Shown here: positions 50,515 through 57,837 of the stretch, piece by piece | How the letters are laid out: each line of letters begins with the position of its first letter | Numbering within the stretch: the first letter of the stretch is position 1 | Assembly (NCBI RefSeq): GCF_032878875.1 | Contig: NZ_CP118157.1 | Location: 2,108,001-2,172,000, forward strand | Source of the DNA: Microbacterium sp. AB | GTDB lineage: Bacteria > Actinomycetota > Actinomycetes > Actinomycetales > Microbacteriaceae | Direction: 5' to 3' | Length of the DNA: 64,000 nucleotides | Notes under the pieces: model-generated | Told to the model about the DNA's origin: nothing | Databases searched by the model: none | Seen by the model: the letters and a program-made list of their open reading frames with translations, nothing else | Made by a program: the position numbers and the translations under genes

Positions 50515-51206
50515 CCGAGGACCGACCCGTCGCGATCGTCACCGGCGCCACAGGAGGCATGGGATCCGAGATCGTGCGCGATCTCGTGCGGACCCACAGG
50601 GTGTACGCGTTGGGACGTCGCGACGACGTCCTCTCCGAGCTCGCCGTCGAGACGGGAGCGGAGGCGCGCCGCGTCGACGTGACCGATCGGGACGCGCTCA
50701 CGGCTTTCGCGGAGGAGCTCGACCGCGTCGACGTCCTCGTGCACGCGGCCGCCGTCGGCGGCGCCGTCTCGGTCGAGGACGCGACGGAGGCGGACTGGCT
50801 GCTGGCCCTCACGACGAACGTCGTCGGCCCGTCGCTCCTCACCCGGGCGCTGCTGCCGCGGCTGCGCGAGGCGGAGGCCACGGTCGTCTTCATCGGCTCG
50901 GGCGCGAGCACCCGCCCGGCTCCCGGAAGCGCCGTGTACACGGCGTCGAAGCACGCGCTGCGAGCCGTCGCGGACGTGCTGCGCATCGACGAGGAGAAGC
51001 ACCGGGTGCGCGTCGTGACGATCGCCCCGGGGCAGACGGACACCGCGATGCTGCGGGCCGGCGTCCCCGCCGAGAGCTACGCGGCCGAGCGCTACATCCG
51101 CCCCTCGTCCGTCGCGGAGTCGGTGCGGTACGTCGTCGATCTGCCCGCCGATGCGCACATCACCGACATCGCGCTGCGGCCGCGGCAGGAGATCGCACGG
51201 CTGTAG
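50511..51206 (+). CDS. Short-chain dehydrogenase/reductase
   Basis: A 231-residue SDR. Cofactor motif 'VTGATGGMGSEIV' (about 10-22), 'GRRDD' after the second strand (favouring NADPH), 'LVHAAAVGG' in place of NNAG, catalytic Ser in 'FIGSGASTRP' and YxxxK as 'YTASK'. It is shorter than FabG and lacks the usual C-terminal GxxxxVDGG, ending in 'ITDIALRPRQEIARL', which is typical of YdfG-like clannish SDRs. It overlaps the FAD/NAD(P) gene stop, so the two are probably functionally linked. Confidence 0.88.
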   Translation: MTEDRPVAIVTGATGGMGSEIVRDLVRTHRVYALGRRDDVLSELAVETGAEARRVDVTDRDALTAFAEELDRVDVLVHAAAVGGAVSVEDATEADWLLALTTNVVGPSLLTRALLPRLREAEATVVFIGSGASTRPAPGSAVYTASKHALRAVADVLRIDEEKHRVRVVTIAPGQTDTAMLRAGVPAESYAAERYIRPSSVAESVRYVVDLPADAHITDIALRPRQEIARL

Positions 51207-51217
51207 CCCGCGGACCC

Positions 51218-51223
51218 TATGCT
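51218..51223 (+). promoter_or_regulatory. -10 element TATGCT for the TPR gene
   Basis: TATGCT is followed by six bases and GTG 51230. Confidence 0.55.
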
Positions 51224-51229
51224 GACGAG

Positions 51230-51709
51230 GTGACTTCGAGAGCGGAGTGGGAGCAGCGCGTCGCGGCCGTCTGGAACGCCGACGACGACGCGACCCTCGT
51301 CGAGCGGATGGCCGCCGTGGCGGCGGACGCTCCCCATCCGTCGCTGGGCGCGTTCGAGCTCGGCGGCGCGTACGACAGCACGGGTCGCGAGGCCGAGGCG
51401 CTCGTCCGGTACGAGGCCGCCGTCGCCGGCGGGATCGCCGACGTCGACCCCGAGCGCGCAGCGCAGCTGGTCGTCCAGCACGCGTCGACGCTACGCAACG
51501 TCGGCCGCGTCGACGACGCGATCGCCCTGCTGTCCTCCGCGCCCCCGCACCCGTCGACCGGTGCCGCCCGAGAGGTGTTCCTCGCGCTCGCGCTGCACAG
51601 CGCCGGGCGCGACGCCGAGGCGCTCCGCACCGCGATCGAGGCCCTCGTCCCGACGCTGCCGCGGTATCGGCGGTCGGTCGCCGCCTACGCCCGGGCGCTC
51701 ACGGACTGA
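51230..51709 (+). CDS. Tetratricopeptide repeat protein
   Basis: A 159-residue soluble protein with about three TPR-like helical pairs: 'PSLGAFELGGAYDSTGREAEALVRYEAA', 'ERAAQLVVQHASTLRNVGRVDDAIALLSS' and 'AREVFLALALHSAGRDAEALRTAIEAL' (each a G-x-x-x-A-L/I-type repeat). Such short TPR_5 proteins mediate protein contacts; the partner is unknown. GTG 51230 follows a -10 hexamer by six bases. The end overlaps the convergent CGNR gene by 25 bases. Confidence 0.8.
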   Translation: MTSRAEWEQRVAAVWNADDDATLVERMAAVAADAPHPSLGAFELGGAYDSTGREAEALVRYEAAVAGGIADVDPERAAQLVVQHASTLRNVGRVDDAIALLSSAPPHPSTGAAREVFLALALHSAGRDAEALRTAIEALVPTLPRYRRSVAAYARALTD

Positions 51710-52242
51710 CCGGAGCGGCGGGCGCGGTGGCGCCTCACGGCCGCCCGGTTCGCACAACGGACGGAGCAGTAGCGCTGCCTCCCGTTGCGCGTCGTGTCGA
51801 CGACGACGCGACGGCACGGGTCGCCGGACGACAGCCCCGCCTCGCAGCGGGCGAGCCGGTGCATTCCGCGCGTGGTGAGGTGGAGGGCGGTCCCGACGCT
51901 CATCACCGCGAGCAGCACGTCCGGCAGCGATCGCCCGTCGTCCCGGTAGTGCAGGTGCCAGCCCTCGCCGTCGTGATCGGTCAGCCGCGGGTACGCCGTC
52001 GCCTTCGCCATCAGCGCGTTCAGGAGCTGCGCGCGCACGCGCTCCTCCCGCGCGTCCACGACGGCGAGCCAGCGGTCGATCACGTCCCGCGTGCGCGCGT
52101 GGTCGTCCGTCCCCGTCGGGAACTCCATCGTCATCCCGAACTCCCTCGTCCGATCGACGATCCCCTCCCTGTCGTCCGGCCAGTCGTCCGCGAGGGAGGC
52201 GGCGAGCAGGACCGCGTACTCGCCGTAAGGGTTGAGATGCAT
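51685..52242 (-). CDS. CGNR zinc-finger domain transcription regulator (CANR variant)
   Basis: A 185-residue protein of the ABATE/CGNR family. N-terminal ABATE-like part begins 'NPYGEYAVLLAASLADDWP'; the C-terminal zinc finger is 'RCEAGLSSGDPCRRVVVDTTRNGRQRYCSVRCANRAAVRRHRARR' (read in pieces), with the usual CGNR replaced by CANR and a longer first Cys spacing (C-x8-C). Family members are stress-responsive DNA-binding regulators. ATG 52242 follows minus-strand TGTAAT by six bases. It is divergent from the tiny gene at 52268. Confidence 0.88.
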   Translation of the reverse strand: MHLNPYGEYAVLLAASLADDWPDDREGIVDRTREFGMTMEFPTGTDDHARTRDVIDRWLAVVDAREERVRAQLLNALMAKATAYPRLTDHDGEGWHLHYRDDGRSLPDVLLAVMSVGTALHLTTRGMHRLARCEAGLSSGDPCRRVVVDTTRNGRQRYCSVRCANRAAVRRHRARRSGQSVSARA

Positions 52243-52248
52243 AAGGCC

Positions 52249-52254
52249 ATTACA
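52249..52254 (-). promoter_or_regulatory. -10 element TGTAAT for the CGNR gene
   Basis: Minus-strand TGTAAT is followed by six bases and ATG 52242. Confidence 0.45.
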
Positions 52255-52267
52255 GCACGGTGGATCC

Positions 52268-52486
52268 ATGGAGACACTCGATGATCGCCGGACGCCCCCG
52301 CGAACGCAGCGCGAGGGCTGCCCGGACCATGGCTGGGAGGCGCAGTCGCGTCACAGGACGTCGTCCGGCACGGTGGTCTATCAGCGCTGCGCGCGCTGCG
52401 GCGCCTTCCGCGTGGACCTTCTCACTCCGTCATCGCCCGTCCCCCTCGCCCTGAGCGTCGAGGTGGCCTCGGCGCGGGGCGCATAG
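52268..52486 (+). CDS. Small Cys/His protein, 72 aa
   Basis: A 72-residue protein with 'CPDHGWEAQSRHRTSSGTVVYQRCARCGAF': a C-x-x-H pair about 25 residues before a C-x-x-C pair, likely one zinc ribbon. The pattern H-x-W...S-x-G-x-V-x-Y-x-R-C-x-x-C-G is familiar from small actinobacterial proteins of unknown function. ATG 52268 is preceded by GGTGG; only 25 bases separate it from the divergent CGNR start, so both promoters share the same short region. Confidence 0.7.
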   Translation: METLDDRRTPPRTQREGCPDHGWEAQSRHRTSSGTVVYQRCARCGAFRVDLLTPSSPVPLALSVEVASARGA

Positions 52487-52495
52487 GAGCCCCGC

Positions 52496-53227
52496 TCAGA
52501 AGTCGAAGCCGCCGAAGTCCCCTCCGACGTCGCCGAGGCCGAGATCGCCCGCGGCCTCCGTTCCGGCGTCGTCCGCCGGTGTCCCGGATGCCTCCGACCC
52601 GCCGTCTCCCGCCCCGCCGTCTCCCGCGAAGGCGGGAGCCATGAAGGCGCTCACGAGAGCCGAGCCGACCACGTAGCCGGCGATCGTGCCGAGAAGCGAC
52701 CCGCCGATCATCGAGCCGAGGCCCGGACCACGGCGACCCGGACCGAACGTGCGCTCCATCGTTCCGGGGCTCAGGTACTCCGCGCGCGTGGCCGCACGGG
52801 CCATGTCGCCCGGATCTGCGGAGGCCGGGCGCTCCTGCGGCGGGAGGGTCGAGGACAGGTCGGAGAGCACCTGCTGGCGCTGCGCGTCGGTCAGCCGGGA
52901 GAACGCCTCGGCGTGCACCTGCTCGATCGTCTCCGGCGGCGCCGTGCGCAGCAGATAGCGGTAACGCTCGATCGCGATCTCGTCCTCGCCGCGCCCGCCC
53001 GTGTCCGCGCCCGGCGCAGGAGGCGTGGTCGCCGTCGTGTACGAACGCGAGGTCGGACGCCCGTCCGCGTCGATGGTCCCGAAGGCCGTGGTCTGGGGAG
53101 GCGGCGTCTGCGCGTAGCTCCGCATCGCCTGCTGCCCGTGTCCGGTCCGATCGGAGGCCCGACGCGGATCGTCGCCGTCGCCGACGAGGTCGCGCGCGGC
53201 CTGCTTCATGCGGTCGAGAAATCCCAT
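52496..53227 (-). CDS. Conserved hypothetical protein with glycine-zipper membrane segment
   Basis: A 243-residue protein of unknown function. The N-terminus 'MGFLDRMKQAARDLVG' looks amphipathic. The middle 'EDEIAIERYRYLLRTAPPETIEQVHAEAFSRLTDAQRQQVL' (in parts, about 80-120) is a conserved actinobacterial helical region. 'GSMIGGSLLGTIAGYVVGSALVSAF' (about 170-195) is a Gly-zipper transmembrane helix, followed by a Gly/Asp-rich tail ending in 'GGDFGGFDF'. A nearby name such as cation-transporting ATPase sometimes given to homologues is not supported. The ATG has a purine-rich upstream region. Confidence 0.75.
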   Translation of the reverse strand: MGFLDRMKQAARDLVGDGDDPRRASDRTGHGQQAMRSYAQTPPPQTTAFGTIDADGRPTSRSYTTATTPPAPGADTGGRGEDEIAIERYRYLLRTAPPETIEQVHAEAFSRLTDAQRQQVLSDLSSTLPPQERPASADPGDMARAATRAEYLSPGTMERTFGPGRRGPGLGSMIGGSLLGTIAGYVVGSALVSAFMAPAFAGDGGAGDGGSEASGTPADDAGTEAAGDLGLGDVGGDFGGFDF

Positions 53228-53263
53228 ATCGGCCTCCTGACGGTGAGGGACGGTTCGACGGAC

Positions 53264-53302
53264 GAGCGCCCCGGCGGGCGGGGGTGTCCCGCCGGGGCGC
53301 TC
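53264..53302 (-). terminator. Terminator of the glycosyltransferase/poly-Asp operon, 15-bp stem
   Basis: A perfect 15-bp inverted repeat (53264-53278 and 53288-53302) with a nine-base loop, 120 bases after the stop of the poly-Asp gene on the minus strand and before the next gene at 53227. Confidence 0.8.
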
Positions 53303-53421
53303 CTCATCTCTCCCGCGGGTTCCTCTCCCGAGGAGCCCGCACTCTCCGACGATAGGCGCCGCGCCTCGGACCCCGCCGCCCCTTCACTATGGGTCTGCTG
53401 GACGCACCGCGCGGGAGCCAG

Positions 53422-53814
53422 TCAGTCGTCATCCCACTCGTCGTCGTCATCGTCGTCGTCATCATCGACATCGACATCGTCATCGTCATCGTCGTCGTCG
53501 ACGTCGACGGGCGGCGGCGGCTCCACGGGCTGCGGCGCCGTGCCGCCGGACTGCTCCTCCGCCGGCGGCGCGGCGGGTTCCGACGGGGTCGGAGGCTCGG
53601 GGGACGGCGTCGGGGAGGTCTCGGGGGTCGGCGTCGGCTCGGACGACGGCGTCGGCTCGGGCGTCGAGGCGGGAGCGATGAGCGGCGACTCGTCGATCAC
53701 CGTGGGGGTCGGATCGGAGCCCACCGCCGCGGCGACCCCGATCGCGCCCGTCGCGAGCGCCGCGGCGCTCGCGACGACCCCCAGGGCGAGCGCGATCGTT
53801 CCCCGTCTCATCAT
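53422..53814 (-). CDS. Secreted or anchored protein with Pro-rich stalk and poly-aspartate tail
   Basis: A 130-residue protein. Residues 1-32 are a signal peptide or membrane anchor (MMRRG then an Ala/Leu/Val/Gly core), 34-102 a low-complexity Pro/Thr/Ser/Glu stalk, and 104-130 an acidic tail with 22 Asp among 27 residues, interrupted by Val and ending EWDDD. ATG 53814 has GAGGAGGT eight bases upstream, a near-ideal binding site. It lies 35 bases after the APH-like gene and before a strong terminator, so it is probably the last gene of the glycosyltransferase operon. Calcium or cation binding at the cell surface is plausible but unproven. Confidence 0.7.
   Translation of the reverse strand: MMRRGTIALALGVVASAAALATGAIGVAAAVGSDPTPTVIDESPLIAPASTPEPTPSSEPTPTPETSPTPSPEPPTPSEPAAPPAEEQSGGTAPQPVEPPPPVDVDDDDDDDDVDVDDDDDDDDDEWDDD
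53425..53505. repeat. GAY trinucleotide repeat tract (poly-Asp codons)
   Basis: About 80 bases of GAC/GAT codons (GTC/ATC on the plus strand) encode the Asp tail. The mixture of GAC and GAT and the GTC interruptions suggest protein-level selection as well as slippage-prone DNA. Confidence 0.8.
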
Positions 53815-53849
53815 CCCGCGACCTCCTCGGCGCGTGCCGTCCTCGTCCT

Positions 53850-54923
53850 TCAAGCTTCCCATGGGCCCGCCTCCGTCCGGAAGTCGCGGATCATGCCCTC
53901 CAGCGCGCGCTCCGAGCGATCGCGCCATCGCGGGCGCAGGAGGTTCACGCACGCGACGCGGAACTGGGCGGCCGCCCGCCATGCCGAGAGGCGCCCGGGC
54001 TCGACGCCGAGCGCGTCCGCAGCCCGTCCGATCGACGCGAACGCGATGCGCCCGCGTCGGCGCGGCCACCGGCCGTGCCGCAGGGCGAGGTCGACGTGCG
54101 CCGCGAGATTGCCGAGGTCGAGTCCCGGGTCCGCGCGCACGCAGGTGTCGAGGTCGAGCAGGGCGATGCCCTCGTCTCCGTCCCAGAGCAGCTGCTTGTC
54201 GTGGAGGTCGCGATGAGCCAGGGCATCGGCATCCGTCGAGTGCTTCTCGACCTGCGCCGCGAGGTGCCCGGCGAGGGCCGCCAGCTCGTCGCGCGCATCC
54301 GCCCCGGCAGGGAGACGCTCCGAGGCGCGCGACGCCCACTCGGTCATCACGCGCGCCTCGTCCTCCGCCTCGTGGGCGGGCAGGTGATCGACGCGCGCGT
54401 CGTCGACGACGGCGGTCCACGACGTCTCCCACGCCTCCCACGCGGCCCGCCACTGCGACTCCTCCCGCACGGGATCGGCTCCCAGGTCGTACAGGGTGCG
54501 CCCCCCGACAGCCGTGAAGCGCACGACCCCGCGCTGCTCGCGATCGTCCGGGACGATCGCGGGGATGCGGAAGGCGCCCGCGAACGACGCGCCGCGCGCG
54601 TGCGCGTCGATCACGCGCGACGCGCGTCCGGGCGGGACGACCTTGGCGTATCCGCGGCCCATCGGCAGACGGACCACGGCGCGCTTGCCCGGGCGATGCG
54701 AGACGACCTCGCCCTCCGCGGCGAGCCCGGCGAGCGCGGGCAGCGCCCCGTCGTCCTCGGGTGCGAGGAGCGCGACGCCGTCGCCTTCCGCGTAGCCGCC
54801 TCGCACCGCGCCGTCGGCATGCGCCTCCAGCGGCGTCCTGCCGTCCTCGCCCGCAGGCCACACGCGTTCGACGACCCATTCCACGCCGTCGACGTGCACG
54901 GAGCGAGGGATGCCGGCGCTCAT
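53850..54923 (-). CDS. APH-fold phosphotransferase, copy 1
   Basis: A 357-residue kinase-like protein of the aminoglycoside/choline kinase superfamily. N-lobe strand 'HRPGKRAVVRLPMGRGYAKVV' (in parts, 76-96) carries the likely ATP Lys; the catalytic loop is 'AHRDLHDKQLL' with Asp239 and Gln244 where Asn is usual; the metal motif is 'LLDLDT' (Asp257/Asp259). No signal peptide. The substrate is unknown; a sugar or lipid-linked sugar is suggested by the glycosyltransferases in the same operon. Its ATG overlaps the stop of the second APH-like gene, so the pair is coupled. Confidence 0.8.
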   Translation of the reverse strand: MSAGIPRSVHVDGVEWVVERVWPAGEDGRTPLEAHADGAVRGGYAEGDGVALLAPEDDGALPALAGLAAEGEVVSHRPGKRAVVRLPMGRGYAKVVPPGRASRVIDAHARGASFAGAFRIPAIVPDDREQRGVVRFTAVGGRTLYDLGADPVREESQWRAAWEAWETSWTAVVDDARVDHLPAHEAEDEARVMTEWASRASERLPAGADARDELAALAGHLAAQVEKHSTDADALAHRDLHDKQLLWDGDEGIALLDLDTCVRADPGLDLGNLAAHVDLALRHGRWPRRRGRIAFASIGRAADALGVEPGRLSAWRAAAQFRVACVNLLRPRWRDRSERALEGMIRDFRTEAGPWEA

Positions 54924-56023
54924 CGGATCAGCTCCTCGGCACGTGCGACGGCGTGCTCGAGCTCCTCGGGCCAGGCGTCGCTTCCTCGCCGGAAGGGCTC
55001 GACGGCGCGCTGCAGCTGCGCGAGGGCCTGCCATCCGGCGATCGCATCCGCGTCGAAGGAGCCTCCGGCGGCGCGATACCCGTCGAGCATCGCGGCGTCG
55101 CCACCGCACACGAGGAAGGTCGCGAGGTCGCGCTCGGGCGGCGCGACCACGACGCGATCCAGGTCGATGACCCGCACGTCGCCGCCGCCGACGAGCACCT
55201 GGTCGGGAGACCAGTCCCCGTGGGAGAGCACCCCGCCTGTCACGCGCAGACCGGACAGCGCCGTCGCGAGACGCCCGGCGCGCTCCCCCGCCTCGGGGAG
55301 GAGGACGGCGATCGCCTCCGCCGACTCGCGTGCGACCGCGCTCGCGTCGAGCGTCTCCAGCGCGAGCCCCTCCGGCGGGGTCGCGTGGATGCGCGCGAGG
55401 ACCTCGCCCGCCCGGTGCGACAGCGCGCGGCCTCCCGCGTGCGCGAGGTCCGTCGTGCCCCACCACGGCGTGCGCGTCGCCGACTCGCCGAGCGTCTCCG
55501 GCGCGAGCACCGGCAGGCCGCGTGCCGCCAGCAGGGACGCCGCGGCCACGTGGGACGGGCCCGCGGCGATCTTGATCGCGGCGCCGTCGCGCCGCACGAC
55601 GAGCCTGCGCTGCGGGTTGTAGCGGAGGACGTCCGCGCCGTCGAACGACGCTGCCTCCGCCCCGAACACCCGCCTCACGGCGGACGCGAGCAGGCGGTCG
55701 GCGTAGGCGGGACCCGCGAGGACGCGGGGGGTCACCCGCCGTGTCGCCGCGCCGACCCCCGCCGCGCGCCGGATGCTCTTCGAGAGCTTCTCGGCGTCCG
55801 CGTAGGAGACGATCCAATGGGGGTCGCCCCGAGCATCGCGCACCGCCGCGACGATCGCGGCGCCGCGCTTGTACCGCAGCCGCTCGAGCGTCGTCGTCCC
55901 GCCGAACGCCTCGTCGCGCCTCCCCGCGTCGAGCACGACCCCGAGGTCGGGCAGCGCGGGGTCGCGCTCGGCGACGGCGCGGGAGAGCTCCCGCGCGGAT
56001 CGCACATCCGCCGGCACGTTCAT
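54920..56023 (-). CDS. APH-fold phosphotransferase, copy 2
   Basis: A 367-residue APH-superfamily protein. The catalytic loop is 'SHGDWSPDQVLV' (Asp270, Gln275 in the Asn position) and the metal motif 'VIDLDR' (Asp287/Asp289), followed by 'PPERDLATFLVCGG'. The N-terminal ~100 residues contain 'LRYKRGAAIVAAVR' (49-62) that is echoed by 'LRYNPQRRLVVRR' (133-145), suggesting a duplicated N-lobe strand or cap domain. It overlaps the ABC exporter stop and the next APH gene start by four bases each. The function, as sugar kinase or otherwise, is not established. Confidence 0.8.
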   Translation of the reverse strand: MNVPADVRSARELSRAVAERDPALPDLGVVLDAGRRDEAFGGTTTLERLRYKRGAAIVAAVRDARGDPHWIVSYADAEKLSKSIRRAAGVGAATRRVTPRVLAGPAYADRLLASAVRRVFGAEAASFDGADVLRYNPQRRLVVRRDGAAIKIAAGPSHVAAASLLAARGLPVLAPETLGESATRTPWWGTTDLAHAGGRALSHRAGEVLARIHATPPEGLALETLDASAVARESAEAIAVLLPEAGERAGRLATALSGLRVTGGVLSHGDWSPDQVLVGGGDVRVIDLDRVVVAPPERDLATFLVCGGDAAMLDGYRAAGGSFDADAIAGWQALAQLQRAVEPFRRGSDAWPEELEHAVARAEELIR

Positions 56024-57837
56024 GCGATGCTCCCCTCGACGGGCGCGGCCGACCTCATCCATCGCGACACACGCGAGTCCTCCTCGGCCAGCAGCGCGTC
56101 GGTGGCGCCGTCCTCGACGATCCTGCCGTCCTCGACCCACAGGATCCGGTCGGCCGACCGGATGGCGGAGGGGTCGTGCGTGACGGCGATCGTCGTCCGT
56201 CCCGCGGTGAGGGTGGCGATCGAGTCGGCCACACGCGCCTTGGACTCCGGGTCCAGCCCCGTCGTGGCCTCGTCGAGGAGGACGATCGGCGCGTCGCGCA
56301 GCAGCGCCCGGGCGATCGCGATCCGCTGCCGCTGCCCGCCCGAGAGCGTCGCGCCCCGCTCGCCGAGCTCCGTGTCGTAGCCGTCCGGCAGCGCCCGGAT
56401 GAACTCGTCGGCGAGGGCCCGACGCGCCGCCTCCTCCACCTCGTCGTCCGTCGCGTCGACGCGGCCGAGACGGATGTTCTCCCTCACGGTGGCCGCGAAG
56501 AGCACCGCCTCCTGCAGCACGACGGCGACGCTGCCCCGTACGCTCGCGATCGTCGCGTCGCGGATGTCGACGCCGTCGATGGAGATCGTGCCGCGAACGG
56601 GGTCCGCGGTGCGCGTGATGAGCCCCGTCAACGTCGACTTGCCCGCCCCGGAGGGCCCCAGGACGCACACCGAGCTGCCCGCGGGGATGTGGAGCGAGAG
56701 ATCGCGGAAGAGCGGTCTGCCGTGGCCGTCGTCGACGTCGACCGCGTCGAAGCGGATCTCGCCGTCCACGGCCCCCAGCGCCCGCGCACCGGGGCGATCG
56801 GCGATGTCGACCGGCTCGTCGAGGAGGTCGGCGACGCGCTCGCCCGACGCCGTCGCCCGCGCGATGCGGCCGGTGTGCTTCGCGAGATCCTTCAGGGGGC
56901 GGAGCGCCAGCTTGAGGTAGGTCGTGAAGATCACGAGATCGCCCGGGGTGAGAGCCCCCTCGACGACACGCCATCCTCCGATGACGAGCACCACGGCGAG
57001 CGCGACGCCGACGATCACGTCGGTGCCGCGTTCGAGCCCCGCCGCCAGACGACGTGCGGCGACGCCCTGGCCGAGCGCCTGCTCGTTGCCCTTCTCGAAG
57101 ATGCGTCCGCGCTGCTCCTCGAGGCCGTACGCCTGCACGACGCGGATGGCTCCGAACGTCTCCGCCGCGGAGTGGGCGATGGCGCCTTCGCTCCGTCTCG
57201 AGTGCCGCGCGACCACGACGATGCGGCGAGCCCCGAAACGGGAGATGACGGCGTACGCCACCGCGGCCAGCAGCACCACGAGGGCGAGCAGCGGGTCCAT
57301 GATCGACATCACGACGGCGAGCACGACGAGCGTGACGATGTTGCCCACCAGCGGGAGCCCCGCGGAGACCGCGACCTCCTGGAGGCGCCCGACGTCGCCG
57401 ACGAGGCGCTGCACGTTGTCGCCCTGCTTCGCCTGCGAGTGGTAGCGCAGCGTGAGCGACTGCATGTGCTGGAACACCCGCGACCGCAGCCGCGTCGCGA
57501 TGCGCGACCCCGCGAGGGCGAAGGCCACGGTGGAGAAGTACTGGGCGACGGCGCGGAGGCCGACGATGCCGAGCAGCATGGCCCCGCACGAGAGGAGCAG
57601 CGTCATGCTCGCCCCCGCCTGCCCCGCGGCGGCGCCTCCCGTGGCGCCGAGGCTGACGCTCACCGCGTCGATGACGAACTTGATCGGCCACGGCTCGAGG
57701 ATGCGCAGCCCGACCTCGACGAACATCGTCAGCAGACCGACGGCGAGCAGCCCGTACTGACCGCGCAGGTACGGTCTGGCGATCGCGAGGGTCCGCCGCA
57801 CGCCGCTGCGCGGGCGGTCCGTCCGCCGGCGGCTCAT
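56020..57837 (-). CDS. ABC exporter, fused permease-ATPase (MsbA-like)
   Basis: A 605-residue type I exporter half-transporter. Six predicted helices in about residues 25-320, including 'YGLLAVGLLTMFVEVGLRILEPWPIKFVID' (in parts). The nucleotide domain has Walker A 'GPSGAGKST', Q-loop 'VVLQEAVLFAATVRENI', signature 'LSGGQRQRIAIARALL', Walker B 'IVLLDEATTGLD' and H-loop 'VTHDPSAI'. It would work as a homodimer. In the operon it is the only membrane transporter, so it is the candidate flippase or exporter for the product of the three glycosyltransferases (inference). Confidence 0.9.
   Translation of the reverse strand: MSRRRTDRPRSGVRRTLAIARPYLRGQYGLLAVGLLTMFVEVGLRILEPWPIKFVIDAVSVSLGATGGAAAGQAGASMTLLLSCGAMLLGIVGLRAVAQYFSTVAFALAGSRIATRLRSRVFQHMQSLTLRYHSQAKQGDNVQRLVGDVGRLQEVAVSAGLPLVGNIVTLVVLAVVMSIMDPLLALVVLLAAVAYAVISRFGARRIVVVARHSRRSEGAIAHSAAETFGAIRVVQAYGLEEQRGRIFEKGNEQALGQGVAARRLAAGLERGTDVIVGVALAVVLVIGGWRVVEGALTPGDLVIFTTYLKLALRPLKDLAKHTGRIARATASGERVADLLDEPVDIADRPGARALGAVDGEIRFDAVDVDDGHGRPLFRDLSLHIPAGSSVCVLGPSGAGKSTLTGLITRTADPVRGTISIDGVDIRDATIASVRGSVAVVLQEAVLFAATVRENIRLGRVDATDDEVEEAARRALADEFIRALPDGYDTELGERGATLSGGQRQRIAIARALLRDAPIVLLDEATTGLDPESKARVADSIATLTAGRTTIAVTHDPSAIRSADRILWVEDGRIVEDGATDALLAEEDSRVSRWMRSAAPVEGSIA

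Noticed and set aside
53425..53505. Short-period repeat resembling a repeat array
   Set aside because: It is a run of Asp codons inside a gene, period three, with no spacers; not a CRISPR.
53850..56023. Aminoglycoside resistance genes
   Set aside because: The APH fold is shared by many sugar and lipid kinases; sequence, Gln substitution and operon context do not support antibiotic resistance specifically.
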